This document shows, one piece after another, positions 36,776 through 45,347 of a DNA stretch of 64,000 bases. A model generated the notes under the pieces. That model had not been told where the DNA came from, searched no databases, and saw only the letters and a program-made list of their open reading frames with translations. The DNA is from Bradyrhizobium sp. sBnM-33 (lineage in GTDB: Bacteria > Pseudomonadota > Alphaproteobacteria > Rhizobiales > Xanthobacteraceae). The position numbers were made by a program, and so were the translations under genes. The DNA lies in NCBI RefSeq assembly GCF_032917945.1, contig NZ_CP136624.1, forward strand, positions 8,665,001 to 8,729,000. The letters run 5' to 3'. Numbering within the stretch: the first letter of the stretch is position 1; each line of letters begins with the position of its first letter.

Positions 36776-38200
36776 ATGACAAACCCTGCCACCACCTCCC
36801 TGCTCGACCGCGCCAATCTCGACCGCGATGCCGTCCGACGCGAGATCACGCGGGGGCTTTTGGGCGCCGATGATGGCGAACTGTTTCTGGAATACGGCCA
36901 GACCGAAGCGCTCGGCTTCGACAATGGGCGCTTGAAGCAGGCGACCTACGACACCTCGCAGGGTTTTGGCCTGCGCGCGGTAAAGGACGATGCGGTGGGT
37001 TACGCGCATTCCTCCGACGTGTCGCTGCCGGCGCTGATCCGCGCAGCGGACGCGGTGGCGGCCGTGCGCGGCGGGTACAGCGGCAACTTTGCAGCACCGC
37101 CGCCGCACACCAATGTGCGGCTCTATGGCGACGAGAATCCTTTGGATGCGCCGGGCTTCGAGGCCAAGGTGAAGCTGCTGGCCGAGATCGACGCTTACGT
37201 CCGCGACAAGGACCCGCGGGTGCGGCAGGCCTCGATCAGCCTGGGCGCCACCTGGCAGGTAGTGGAAATCCTGCGGCCCGACGGCGAGAGCTATCGCGAC
37301 ATCCGCCCGCTGGTCCGAGTGAATATTTCCGTCGTCGCCGGCCAAGGCGACCGGCAGGAAAGCGGCAGCAAGGGTTATGGTGGACGCGAGGGTTATGCGC
37401 GCTTCATCGAAACAAAAGCGTGGCGCGAGGCTGCCGACGGCGCGATCCGCGAGGCCTTGGTCAATTTGGAATCGGTGCCCGCGCCCGCGGGCGAAATGGA
37501 CGTGGTGCTGGGCGCCGGCTGGCCCGGCGTGATGCTGCATGAAGCGGTCGGCCATGGCCTCGAAGGCGACTTCAACCGCAAGCAGACGTCCGCTTTCGCA
37601 GGGCTGATGGGCAAGCAGGTCGCGGCCAAGGGCGTCACCGTCGTCGACGACGGCACCATCGCCTCGCGGCGTGGTTCTCTTTCAATTGACGACGAGGGCA
37701 CGCCGACCAACCGCACCGTGCTGATCGAAGATGGCATTCTGGTCGGCTACATGCAGGACCGGCAGAACGCGCGGCTGATGAACATGAAGCCGACCGGCAA
37801 CGGCCGTCGCCAGAGCTACGCTCATGTGCCGATGCCGCGCATGACCAACACCTACATGCTGGCCGGTGATCGCGATCCGGCGGAAATCATCGCGTCGGTG
37901 AAGAATGGCGTTTATGCCGCGAATTTCGGCGGCGGCCAGGTCGACATCACCTCGGGCAAATACGTGTTCCAGTGCACCGAGGCCTACAAGATCGAGAACG
38001 GCAAGCTCGGTGCGCCCCTGAAGGGCGCGATGCTGATCGGCAACGGGCCGACCGACCTGCATAGAATCACCATGGTCGGCAACGATCTGGCGCTCGACAC
38101 CGGCATCGGCACCTGCGGCAAGAACGGCCAGGGCGTGCCGGTCGGCGTCGGCCAGCCGACGCTGCGGATGGAAAAGATCACGGTCGGAGGAACGGGCTAG
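36776..38200 (+). CDS. tldD: Metalloprotease TldD
   Basis: 474 residues. TldD with TldE (PmbA) forms a zinc protease that unfolds and cuts peptides such as microcin B17 precursor and the CcdA antitoxin. The HExxxH zinc motif is HEAVGHGLEGD, and the region GTIASRRGSLSIDDEGTPTN is highly conserved. The partner tldE/pmbA gene is not in the window. The stop overlaps the next start by one base. Confidence 0.95.
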   Translation: MTNPATTSLLDRANLDRDAVRREITRGLLGADDGELFLEYGQTEALGFDNGRLKQATYDTSQGFGLRAVKDDAVGYAHSSDVSLPALIRAADAVAAVRGGYSGNFAAPPPHTNVRLYGDENPLDAPGFEAKVKLLAEIDAYVRDKDPRVRQASISLGATWQVVEILRPDGESYRDIRPLVRVNISVVAGQGDRQESGSKGYGGREGYARFIETKAWREAADGAIREALVNLESVPAPAGEMDVVLGAGWPGVMLHEAVGHGLEGDFNRKQTSAFAGLMGKQVAAKGVTVVDDGTIASRRGSLSIDDEGTPTNRTVLIEDGILVGYMQDRQNARLMNMKPTGNGRRQSYAHVPMPRMTNTYMLAGDRDPAEIIASVKNGVYAANFGGGQVDITSGKYVFQCTEAYKIENGKLGAPLKGAMLIGNGPTDLHRITMVGNDLALDTGIGTCGKNGQGVPVGVGQPTLRMEKITVGGTG

Positions 38201-38988
38201 TGAGCGACAAAAAGGTGGTGAGCGACCACAAGGATGCTTCTCCCGGCCAATGGTCGAGCTGGCGCGCGCAAGCCGTGCAACTGGCGGCGATTGTTGCCGT
38301 CGTGTTCCTCGCCAAGGGTGCGATCGCCGAGCCCTTTTATGTTCCGTCCGGTTCGATGGAGCCGACGCTTCTGATCGGCGACGCGTTGGTTGCCTCGAAA
38401 TTTCCTTACGGCTACGGCGCGGCGTCGCTGCCGATCCAGATCACCCTGCCTGAGACCGGCCGCCTGTTCGGCGATACGCCAAAGCGCGGCGATGTCGTCG
38501 TGTTCCGCTGGCCGGGCGACCGGTCGCAGGCCTGGGTCAAGCGCGTGGTGGGATTGCCGGGCGACCGCGTCCAGATGCGGCAGGGCCAGCTCTTCATCAA
38601 CGACCATGCCGCGACGTTGAAGCCGGACGGCGTGGCGCAGGCCGAAGACGATCGCGGCAATACCGAACGGGCCTACCGCTTCATCGAAACGCTGCCGAAC
38701 GGCGTCAGCCACGCGATCTTCAAGATGCGCGACAATGGAAGGCTCGACAACACGCCCGAGGTGACCGTGCCGCCGGGCAAACTGTTCGTGCTCGGCGACA
38801 ACAGGGACAATTCCGCCGACAGCCGCGTCTCTGTGCGCGACGGCGGCGTGGGACTATTGCCGATCGACAATCTGATCGGCCGCGCCGATGCCGTGGTCGG
38901 CTCCTGGGATCTCGGCATGCGCAACCAACCGGTATGGACCTGGTTGTCGGGTTTCCGGCTGGCGCGGTTTTTTACGTCCGTGCATTGA
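38200..38988 (+). CDS. lepB: Signal peptidase I
   Basis: A 262-residue inner-membrane serine protease that removes signal peptides. One N-terminal helix (QAVQLAAIVAVVFLAKGAIA) is followed by the catalytic Ser52 in FYVPSGSMEPTL. The catalytic Lys114 lies in WVKRVVGLPGDRV, and the box GDNRDNSADSR is present. It starts at GTG overlapping the tldD stop by one base, so the two are probably coupled. A second lepB copy elsewhere in the genome is possible. Confidence 0.94.
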   Translation: MSDKKVVSDHKDASPGQWSSWRAQAVQLAAIVAVVFLAKGAIAEPFYVPSGSMEPTLLIGDALVASKFPYGYGAASLPIQITLPETGRLFGDTPKRGDVVVFRWPGDRSQAWVKRVVGLPGDRVQMRQGQLFINDHAATLKPDGVAQAEDDRGNTERAYRFIETLPNGVSHAIFKMRDNGRLDNTPEVTVPPGKLFVLGDNRDNSADSRVSVRDGGVGLLPIDNLIGRADAVVGSWDLGMRNQPVWTWLSGFRLARFFTSVH

Positions 38989-38995
38989 GCGGGAA

Positions 38996-39097
38996 GTAGG
39001 GTGGGCAAAGGCGCATTTGCGCCGTGCCCACCATCTCGCCAGCGATCAAGCTAGCGATCAAGCTAATGGTGGGCACGCCTCGCTTTGCCCACCCTAC
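38996..39097. repeat. GTGGGC-type palindromic repeat
   Basis: The arms GTAGGGTGGGCAAAGGCGC and GCTTTGCCCACCCTAC enclose a loop with GTGCCCACCA/TGGTGGGCAC and a tandem AGCGATCAAGCT. It has relatives at 47619-47708 and 5151-5216. It lies between lepB and the YjbR gene. Confidence 0.85.
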
Positions 39098-39108
39098 AGC
39101 GCTGAGCC

Positions 39109-39447
39109 ATGACCTTCGATGATGTCAGAAAAATCGCGCTTCTCTGGCCGGAGGTCGAGGACGGCACCTCCTACGGCACGCCGGCCCTGAAGGTGCGCAA
39201 GAAGATGCTGGTGCGGCTAAAGGAAGACGGCGACAGCCTGGTGATGCCAAGCGTGCCAAGGGACGAGCGCGAGATGCTGGTGGAAAGCCAGCCCAAGACG
39301 TTTTACTTCACCGATCACTACCGCGATTATCCGATCGTGCTGATCCGCCTCTCAAAGGCCAGCCGCGCCACCGTCGAGCCGCTGTTGCGCCGGCACTGGC
39401 GCGCGCTGGCCTCGAAGAAAGCGGTGAAGGAATTCGACGAGCTTTAG
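39109..39447 (+). CDS. MmcQ/YjbR family protein
   Basis: 112 residues, a small DNA-binding-like or double-wing fold of unknown role. Family features are LWPEVEDGTSYGTPALKVRK near the start, then PKTFYFTDHYRDYPIVLIRL and the end block LLRRHWRALASKKAVKEFDE. It stands between two palindromic repeats and has no evident partner. Confidence 0.82.
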   Translation: MTFDDVRKIALLWPEVEDGTSYGTPALKVRKKMLVRLKEDGDSLVMPSVPRDEREMLVESQPKTFYFTDHYRDYPIVLIRLSKASRATVEPLLRRHWRALASKKAVKEFDEL

Positions 39448-39454
39448 TCTCTTC

Positions 39455-39536
39455 CGTCATTGCGAGCGAAGCGAAGCAATCCATCTTGCGGCAGTGAAGA
39501 ATGGATTGCTTCGTCGCTACGCGCCTCGCAATGACG
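39455..39536. repeat. Intact REP repeat
   Basis: CGTCATTGCGAGCGAAGCGA through AGCAATCCAT, then ATGGATTGCTTCG to CGCCTCGCAATGACG, is a complete palindromic unit. It shows the uninterrupted form of the repeat into which the first IS110-family element inserted. Confidence 0.88.
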
Positions 39537-39583
39537 ACGTGCGGCATTCGTGCCACCCAGCTACGATCCCCAGGCGAACGGCA

Positions 39584-40159
39584 ATGAACCAGGACCAATT
39601 CCTCACCGCCGCTCTGCGCAATCCCATCAACGAAATCATCACCGAGGAACTGTTTCGACTATCGCTGCCGGACGCGTGGCTGGTCTCCGGCTGCCTGGTG
39701 CAGACGGTGTGGAACGTGCTGACCAAGCGCGCGGTCGATTACGGCATCAACGATTACGACGTGTTCTATTTCGATCCCGATACGTCCTGGGAAGCCGAGG
39801 ATGCCGTCATCCGCGCGCTGGCGCAGCGATTTTCAAGCCGCGGCATCGCGGTCGAGGCGCGCAATCAAGCGCGCGTGCATCTCTGGTACCCGAAGAAACA
39901 TGGTCTGCCCTACCCGCCGTTGCGTTGCTCGACCGATGGCATCGATCGCTTTCTGACCAGGAACACCCAGATCGGAATCCGGCGCACGCGGAATGGGCAT
40001 GAGGTTTACGCGCCGAATGGTTTTGACGATGTCGCCGCACTGATCGCGCGGCCTAACCCGGGACCGAATTTTTCGGTCGCAAATTATGAGGCCAAGGCTG
40101 CGCGCTGGAAGGCGCTGTGGCCGGAGCTCACGGTGCTGCCGGCGGAGCGGCTCTCGTAA
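39584..40159 (+). CDS. Nucleotidyltransferase-fold family protein
   Basis: 191 residues matching the NTP_transf_6 (DUF925) type: PDAWLVSGCLVQTVWN, then INDYDVFYFDPDTSWEAE with the acidic metal-binding pair, and HLWYPKKHGLPYPPLRCSTD. It probably has a nucleotidyltransferase fold, though the substrate is unknown. ATG at 39584 is used; the open frame upstream is the REP repeat. No operon partner. Confidence 0.8.
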   Translation: MNQDQFLTAALRNPINEIITEELFRLSLPDAWLVSGCLVQTVWNVLTKRAVDYGINDYDVFYFDPDTSWEAEDAVIRALAQRFSSRGIAVEARNQARVHLWYPKKHGLPYPPLRCSTDGIDRFLTRNTQIGIRRTRNGHEVYAPNGFDDVAALIARPNPGPNFSVANYEAKAARWKALWPELTVLPAERLS

Positions 40160-40271
40160 CCCGGATGGAGCGCAGCGCAATCCGGGACAGTGTTGCCACT
40201 GGATACAGTCCCCCGGATTGCGCGGAGCCTGTCATCGGGCGCATTCGCGCGACCCGTTGGCTCCATCCGGG
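40160..40271. repeat. CCCGGATGGAG-type palindromic repeat
   Basis: CCCGGATGGAGCGCAGCGCA and the end GGCTCCATCCGGG form arms with inner GATTGCGCGG. A shorter copy is at 45252-45334. The usual end CCGGGCTAC is changed here to CCGGGCTTC, next to the second IS element. Confidence 0.8.
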
Positions 40272-40525
40272 CTTCTGTAACGGGCCTTGGTTTGTCAATC
40301 CCTCTTGCTTGGTCCACCTGCCGGGCACTTGCTTCTGTACGGGATCGGCGCTGAGGCCGTCACCTTCTGGGGTGCATGAGGAATCGGCCGGCCAATCTAC
40401 GGGGTGCGTGGTTGTGAGCCGACTTCCCGGATGGCGGCCTGACCGGATCCATCGTCCCGGCGAGGGACTTCGCTCGGGGAGAGCCTGGTGTCTTGGCCCG
40501 CCCGGAATCGATCGATGCTCCTTGC

Positions 40526-41560
40526 TTAGGTTGCGGTGGCCTTGGCCATCGGGTTGAACGGTTTGGCGTCGGCAAGCATGCGGTGCAGGATGACGGCAAG
40601 CTTGCGCGCCAGCGCCACCTTGGCCTTGCGCATGCCCGCGCGTTTGGCGATCCGCATCGCCCAGCTCTTCAGCGCCGAGCAGCCCTTGATCGGTTTGGTC
40701 AGCATGACGTGAGCGGCCTGGTGGAGTGCCTCCCGCACCGAGGCATCGCCAATCTTGCTGATGCGGCCGGTGTAGTCTTTTTGCCCCGACTGATGTTTCT
40801 TCGGGGTCAGTCCGAAGTGCGCGCCTGTGGCCTTGGATGCGCGGAATCGCTTCGGATCATCGATCGCAGCGGCATAGGTGAGAGCGACGATCGGACCGAC
40901 TGACGGCGTTGTCATCAGAAGCCTGGCCGGCGGATGCGATCGGGCGAGCTTCTGGGTTCGCTTGTCCAGGCTGCTGAACTCGCGCCGCAGCACGGCATGG
41001 GCTTCGAGCAGCGCCTTTGCCACCAGCTCCAGTCCAGGATGGCCGGCGACCAGCTCCCGGATACGGCTGGCGAACGTGCATTCGGTGGTCTTGCCGACCT
41101 TCAGGCCAAAGCCCCGGAGCACGCCACGCAGACTGTTCTCGACGTCGCGCAGCTTCGACTGCAGCAGTTTGCGCGCCGTCAGAACCGCACGCGTCTCCTG
41201 CGCTTCGATCGACTTGCAGTGCACCGGGCGGAACCAGCCCAGCCGCATCAGTTGCGCGATCCCGCGGGCATCATTGCGGTCCGACTTCACCGGCATCGAT
41301 TTGAAGGCATCGCGGACGTGCCGCGTCTCCAAAAGCTCGACCGCAAACTTCGCTTCGCGCAGCGCCGCGTAAAGCCATTGCGACAGAGGACCTGCCTCCA
41401 GGCCGATCCGCTCGAGCGAAAGCCCCAACGACCGAAACCAGGCGATCAGGGCCTCCGGCTCGCTCGCCACCTTCGCCTCCCGCAAAATCTTGCCCGCGCC
41501 ATCGACCACGCAAATGGTCGAGCTTTTCAAAGACACGTCGATTCCGGCATAGTGGTACAT
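40526..41560 (-). CDS. IS110-family transposase
   Basis: A 344-residue DEDD recombinase. MYHYAGIDVSLKSSTICVVD gives the first Asp, LEAGPLSQWLYAAL the Glu, and KSDRNDARGIAQLMRLGWF the later acids. The transposase_20 domain has LMTTPSVGPIVALTYAAAID and FGLTPKKHQSGQKDYTGRIS, with the serine region. It differs clearly from the first element's transposase (no FQVHG motif). The frame appears intact. Confidence 0.93.
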   Translation of the reverse strand: MYHYAGIDVSLKSSTICVVDGAGKILREAKVASEPEALIAWFRSLGLSLERIGLEAGPLSQWLYAALREAKFAVELLETRHVRDAFKSMPVKSDRNDARGIAQLMRLGWFRPVHCKSIEAQETRAVLTARKLLQSKLRDVENSLRGVLRGFGLKVGKTTECTFASRIRELVAGHPGLELVAKALLEAHAVLRREFSSLDKRTQKLARSHPPARLLMTTPSVGPIVALTYAAAIDDPKRFRASKATGAHFGLTPKKHQSGQKDYTGRISKIGDASVREALHQAAHVMLTKPIKGCSALKSWAMRIAKRAGMRKAKVALARKLAVILHRMLADAKPFNPMAKATAT

Positions 41561-41695
41561 GGTCGTCCCTCGATGATGCTTGGAGCGGGCTCGCCCGACT
41601 CCGGTTATTGACACCATCAGTCTGAGGGACGACCGCCTCCCGGCAAAGCCGCACGCGAGCGCGCTTCCAAATCGCGCCGTAGCGAGCGTGCGGCT
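41561..41695 (-). ncRNA. Structured non-coding segment, candidate IS110 bridge RNA
   Basis: Upstream of the transposase start, GGTCGTCCCTC (41561-41571) pairs with GAGGGACGACC (41624-41634), and AGCCGCACGC (41647-41656) with GCGTGCGGCT (41686-41695). In the IS110 group the bridge RNA is encoded at this side. No target match could be identified, so the assignment is by position and structure only. Confidence 0.35.
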
Positions 41696-41745
41696 GGTTC
41701 GGCCGGCCCGTTACCCCATCTACGGTTCTTATGCTGGTGCCGCCC

Positions 41746-42300
41746 CTACCGCACTACGCCCGAGGTAAACCCCGCCTTGCGGCGCGGCGGCTTGATGTCC
41801 TTCTTCAGGAAGCAGTGCGCTTCCTTGCCGGCATAACCCGGCCGGGCATAGGTCCAGGCGCGGCACTTGTTGTCGGCGGAACAGGCGGCCTTGCAGGCGT
41901 CTTCGCCGTCGCTGCTCTTGAGATCAAAACTCTTGTAGTCGCCGCCGAAGCGGTCGATCGAGGTTTCGACGGCCTCGTTGCGCCGTTCAACCACGCCAGC
42001 GCCGCGCACGCCGGAGACGCAGCAATCGCTCTGTATCCGCGGCGGCACGTTGCTCTTGAGCCAGCACACTGCACCGTTGGCGAGATCAGTCGGATAGTTG
42101 AAGCTCCAGGCGCGGCAGCGCCGGTCGCGCTCGCATACCAGCGCACATTCCGCCGGATCGCCCGAGATCACGGGAGCGCTGAGATAATCGCCGCCGGGAC
42201 GGTCGAATTTGGCCTGCGCCAGCGCCGGGCGCGCGCATACGGCCGCCGCCAAGAAGGCGAGCGCCACCATACACGCCCTGAGCAGGCGACCAGTCTCCAT
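41746..42300 (-). CDS. Secreted PAN/apple-domain protein
   Basis: 184 residues: signal peptide (MVALAFLAAAVCARPALAQA) then two PAN-type units. Both share a GGDYxS/F opening (RPGGDYLSAPVISGD and RFGGDYKSFDLKSSD), then cysteines in CALVCERDRRCRAWSFNYP and CKAACSADNKCRAWTYARP and a final CWLK/CFLK. PAN domains bind proteins or sugars. Probably periplasmic or surface-exposed. The IS110-family element lies directly downstream of the stop. Confidence 0.85.
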   Translation of the reverse strand: METGRLLRACMVALAFLAAAVCARPALAQAKFDRPGGDYLSAPVISGDPAECALVCERDRRCRAWSFNYPTDLANGAVCWLKSNVPPRIQSDCCVSGVRGAGVVERRNEAVETSIDRFGGDYKSFDLKSSDGEDACKAACSADNKCRAWTYARPGYAGKEAHCFLKKDIKPPRRKAGFTSGVVR

Positions 42301-42380
42301 CTGCGGTTGCTTTCGAATGCGCGCGTTGCCAGCGCGGGATGACCTTCCTCGAAAAGTCGTCCACCCCCAGCCCCTTGATT

Positions 42381-42428
42381 CAGCATGATTTTTCGAAAGA
42401 CCGGCAGGCGGTCGTTCGGATCATGCTG
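42381..42428. repeat. Short intergenic repeat (CAGCATGAT type)
   Basis: CAGCATGAT and ATCATGCTG arms around TTTTCGAAAGACCGG and GGTCGTTCGG resemble a short palindrome frequent in rhizobial intergenic DNA. It lies between gshA and the PAN-domain gene. Confidence 0.6.
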
Positions 42429-42499
42429 GATCGGCCGTCATTTGAGCGCCATCAACCTGTACGGCGGATGAACGGCCGAAGACCAGGCAACCCATTTAA

Positions 42500-43870
42500 T
42501 CAGAACGCGTATTCCTGATAGACGGGCTCCACGGAACCGCCCCAGTCGCCGTTGAATTTATCCAGCATCTCTTCCGCCGGCGTGCGGCCCGCTTCGAGGA
42601 TGCGCTCCAGCGGTTCGAGGTGGCGGCTCTCGTCGCGGCCGGAATGGTCGACGCGGTTGCGCCGCCGCAAGCCCGCATGCGACAGCTTCAGGCATTCCTT
42701 CGCGATCTCGAACAGATAGCGGTCCTTGATCCTGGCCTTGAAGCCGAAGCGCGGGACATCGTCGCGCAACGCCTGACGCTCCGCGGCGGTCCAGTGGCTG
42801 ACCAGATTCCAGGCTGCATCGAGGCTGTCATTGTCGTACAACAGGCCGACCCAGAACGCCGGCAGCGCCGGCAGGCGGCCCCACGGCACGCCATCGGCGC
42901 CGCGCATTTCCAGATAGCGCTTGAGGCGGACTTCGGGGAAGATCGTCGACAGATGATTTGCCCAGTCCGACAGGGTCGGACGCTCGCCGGGCAACGAATT
43001 GTTGCGGCCCTCGAAGAAGGCGCGGAACGACGAGCCGGCGACATCGATATAGGTCTCGCCGCGCTTGACGAAGTACATGGGCACGTCGAGGGCGTAGTCG
43101 ACCCAGCGCTCGAACCCCATGCCGTCCTCGAACACCCACGGCAACATGCCGGAGCGCGCATTGTCGGTGTCGCGCCAGATCTCTGACCGGAACGACAGGA
43201 AGCCGTTGGGCTTGCCTTCGGTGAAGGGCGAGTTGGCAAACAGAGCGGTCGCCACCGGCTGCAGCGCCAGCGAAACCCGCAGCTTCTTGACCATGTCGGC
43301 CTCGGAGGAGAAGTCGAGATTGGTCTGCACCGTGCAGGTCCGGTACATCATGTCGATGCCGTACTGGCCGACCTTCGGCATGTAGTTGGTCATGATGTTG
43401 TAGCGGCCCTTGGGCATCACCGGGATCTGCGACCGCGACCACGATGGCGTCATGCCAAGCCCGAGAAAGCCGATGCCCAACGGGGTCGCGATCTCACGGA
43501 CCTGCGCCAGGTGCGCCATCAGCTCGGACTGGGTCTGGTGCACGTTCTCGACCGGGGCGCCCGACAATTCGAACTGCCCGCCCGGCTCCAGCGAGATCGC
43601 GCCGCCCCCGGTGACGTCATACAGCCCGATGATGTTGCCGCGCTCCATGATCGGCTCCCAGCCGAGCAGGAGCTGCATGCCTTCGAGCAGCGCGCCGATG
43701 CCGCGCGCGCCTTCGTACGGCACGGGCTGACGGCCCTGCAGCGTGAACGGGGTCTTCTCGTGCTCGGTGCCGATGCGAAACTCGGACGGCGCCTTGATGC
43801 CGGCCTCGAACCACGCGACGAGTTCGTCACGCGATTGCAGCGGCGTCATATCGATCTGGTCACGCGCCAT
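42500..43870 (-). CDS. gshA: Glutamate-cysteine ligase, plant type
   Basis: A 456-residue enzyme that makes gamma-glutamylcysteine, the first step of glutathione synthesis. It belongs to the class shared by alphaproteobacteria and plants: FRIGTEHEKTPFTLQGRQPV, then GGAISLEPGGQFELSGAP and TCTVQTNLDFSSEADM. The start MARDQIDMTPLQSRDEL is chosen from family likeness; a longer frame exists. Nearby marR and gst genes form a glutathione-related neighbourhood. Confidence 0.93.
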   Translation of the reverse strand: MARDQIDMTPLQSRDELVAWFEAGIKAPSEFRIGTEHEKTPFTLQGRQPVPYEGARGIGALLEGMQLLLGWEPIMERGNIIGLYDVTGGGAISLEPGGQFELSGAPVENVHQTQSELMAHLAQVREIATPLGIGFLGLGMTPSWSRSQIPVMPKGRYNIMTNYMPKVGQYGIDMMYRTCTVQTNLDFSSEADMVKKLRVSLALQPVATALFANSPFTEGKPNGFLSFRSEIWRDTDNARSGMLPWVFEDGMGFERWVDYALDVPMYFVKRGETYIDVAGSSFRAFFEGRNNSLPGERPTLSDWANHLSTIFPEVRLKRYLEMRGADGVPWGRLPALPAFWVGLLYDNDSLDAAWNLVSHWTAAERQALRDDVPRFGFKARIKDRYLFEIAKECLKLSHAGLRRRNRVDHSGRDESRHLEPLERILEAGRTPAEEMLDKFNGDWGGSVEPVYQEYAF

Positions 43871-43966
43871 GAAAAAATCCGGATACCTGGCGATTCGACC
43901 GAACGCGCCGTGTGGCTGAGGGGGTGCGGACGGCGTCGTCTGCACCAACGAAACGTATCAAAGATG

Positions 43967-44455
43967 TCATCGCGCCGGCACGCCGTCGCGGGCAGCAGCC
44001 GCCTTGACGTCGGAGCAGGAGCAGCCCAGCCGGTCGAGCAGACCGCAGAGCTTCAAGGCGTCGGCATCGGACAGTTTGGAGCCGACGTGCTTTTCGATCG
44101 CCGCCGAATAGGCCCCCCACATCTTCTTCTGCAACTCGCGCCCGGCTTCGGTGATCTCCACGAACTGGCCGCGCTTGTCGATCTTGCATTCGCGGCGCGC
44201 CGCCAGGCCTTCGTCCACCAGGCGGTCGATCAGCCGCGAGGTGGAATATTGCGGGATCAGCATCTGCTTTTCCAGCTCCACCGGGCGCATCTCGCCGGAC
44301 GGGGCGCGCGACAGTTCCAATAGCGCGTCATACCAGGCCAGCGGCGGAAAGCCCGCTTTCTTCAAATCCTGTTCGACGGCATCGAGCACCCGGCTCTGCA
44401 CCCGCATCAGGCGGATCCAGGCGGCAGTCGCCTCGGTCGATGGTTTGCGTTTCAT
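43967..44455 (-). CDS. MarR-family transcriptional regulator
   Basis: 162 residues from MKRKPSTEATAAW (an ATG seven codons upstream is possible). The winged helix region is MRPVELEKQMLIPQYSTSRL to LAARRECKIDKRGQFVEITE. The tail has a CSCSD motif (near residue 150), which might sense thiol-reactive compounds. It is divergent from a glutathione transferase gene, and a palindrome covers the shared promoter region. Confidence 0.88.
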   Translation of the reverse strand: MKRKPSTEATAAWIRLMRVQSRVLDAVEQDLKKAGFPPLAWYDALLELSRAPSGEMRPVELEKQMLIPQYSTSRLIDRLVDEGLAARRECKIDKRGQFVEITEAGRELQKKMWGAYSAAIEKHVGSKLSDADALKLCGLLDRLGCSCSDVKAAAARDGVPAR

Positions 44456-44492
44456 GGTCCGGTCCGTATCTGTCAAGGATCAGTGTACCGCA

Positions 44493-44540
44493 CTAAATGC
44501 AGCTGCATCAATCTTGACTATTCCATGCAGATGCATTTAG
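44493..44540. promoter_or_regulatory. MarR-type operator over the gst promoter
   Basis: CTAAATGCAGCTGCAT (44493-44508) and ATGCAGATGCATTTAG (44525-44540) form an inverted repeat with one mismatched pair and a 16-base spacer. TTGACT (44514-44519) and TTTAGT (44536-44541) make a plausible gst promoter, whose -10 lies in the right arm. The site would repress gst and probably marR. Confidence 0.65.
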
Positions 44541-44577
44541 TCAGTCCGCCAATAATGTCGAGGGAAGGAAAAAGCCA

Positions 44578-45192
44578 ATGAAACTGTATTATTCCCCGGG
44601 CGCCTGCTCGCTGTCTCCCCATATCGCGCTTCTCGAGGCCGGTCTGCCCTACGACCTGGTCAAGGTCGATCTGCGCGCCAAGAAGCTGGAGAATGGTGAC
44701 GACTTTTTGAAGGTCAACCCGAAGGGCCAGGTGCCGGCGCTGGCGCTTGATTCGGGCGAACTGGTGACCGAAGGCCCGATCATCGTCCAGATGATCGCCG
44801 ACAAGGCGGGCAAGAATCTGGCGCCGCCCCGCGATTCGGACGAGCGCTACAAGCTGCTGGAATGGCTGAACTACATCACGACCGAGCTGCACAAGAATCT
44901 CGGACCGATGTTCTCGCCGGTGCTGGCCGATGACGCCAAGGCGTTTTTCAAGGACCGCGCCATGGGCAAGTTCAAGTACCTGGAAACGGCGCTGGCCGGG
45001 CGCGACTACCTGATGGGCAAGCAGTTCACCGTGGCCGACGGCTACCTGTTCACCATGCTGATGTGGGCGACCGACCGCTTGAAGTTCGACCTTTCCGCCA
45101 TGCCGAACCTTCTGGCCTACAAGGCCCGTGTCGGCGCCCGGCCGAAGGTGCAGGAGGCGATGACCAAGGAAGGGCTGCTGAAGGCGGCGTGA
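44578..45192 (+). CDS. Glutathione S-transferase, beta class
   Basis: A 204-residue cytoplasmic enzyme. The N-terminal thioredoxin-like domain begins MKLYYSPGACSLSPHIAL with Cys10, the catalytic cysteine of beta-class GSTs. The glutathione-binding turn is NPKGQVPAL, followed by the TEGPIIVQMIAD helix. The C-terminal helical domain contains the folding motif FTVADGYLFTML. It is divergent from marR and likely induced by electrophiles. Confidence 0.93.
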   Translation: MKLYYSPGACSLSPHIALLEAGLPYDLVKVDLRAKKLENGDDFLKVNPKGQVPALALDSGELVTEGPIIVQMIADKAGKNLAPPRDSDERYKLLEWLNYITTELHKNLGPMFSPVLADDAKAFFKDRAMGKFKYLETALAGRDYLMGKQFTVADGYLFTMLMWATDRLKFDLSAMPNLLAYKARVGARPKVQEAMTKEGLLKAA

Positions 45193-45251
45193 GTTCTTGC
45201 GAATAACGAATATGGAAAGGGCGGATCGATGATCCGGCCCTTGTCGTTGCG

Positions 45252-45334
45252 TAGCCCGGATGGAGCGCAGCGCAATCCGGGAAAGTGCAGCAAGTGGCGA
45301 GATCCCCGGATTTCGCTTCGCTCCATCCGGGCTA
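45252..45334. repeat. CCCGGATGGAG-type palindromic repeat
   Basis: TAGCCCGGATGGAGCGCAGC and CGCTCCATCCGGGCTA form long arms. It lies between the convergent gst and fadJ-like genes and could serve as a transcript end on both strands. Confidence 0.85.
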
Positions 45335-45347
45335 CAACCTACAAAGC

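Larger units (their letters stand above)
40272..41745 (-). mobile_element. IS110-family element, approximate limits
   Basis: A transposase with about 250 non-coding bases after its stop (40272-40525) and about 185 before its start (41561-41745). No terminal inverted repeats were found, as expected for the IS110 group proper. The upstream segment folds into two hairpins (41561-41634 and 41647-41695). GCTTCTGTAACGGG (40271-40284) recurs as GCTTCTGTACGGG at 40331-40343. The exact ends are not resolved; the given limits are the neighbouring features. Confidence 0.55.
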
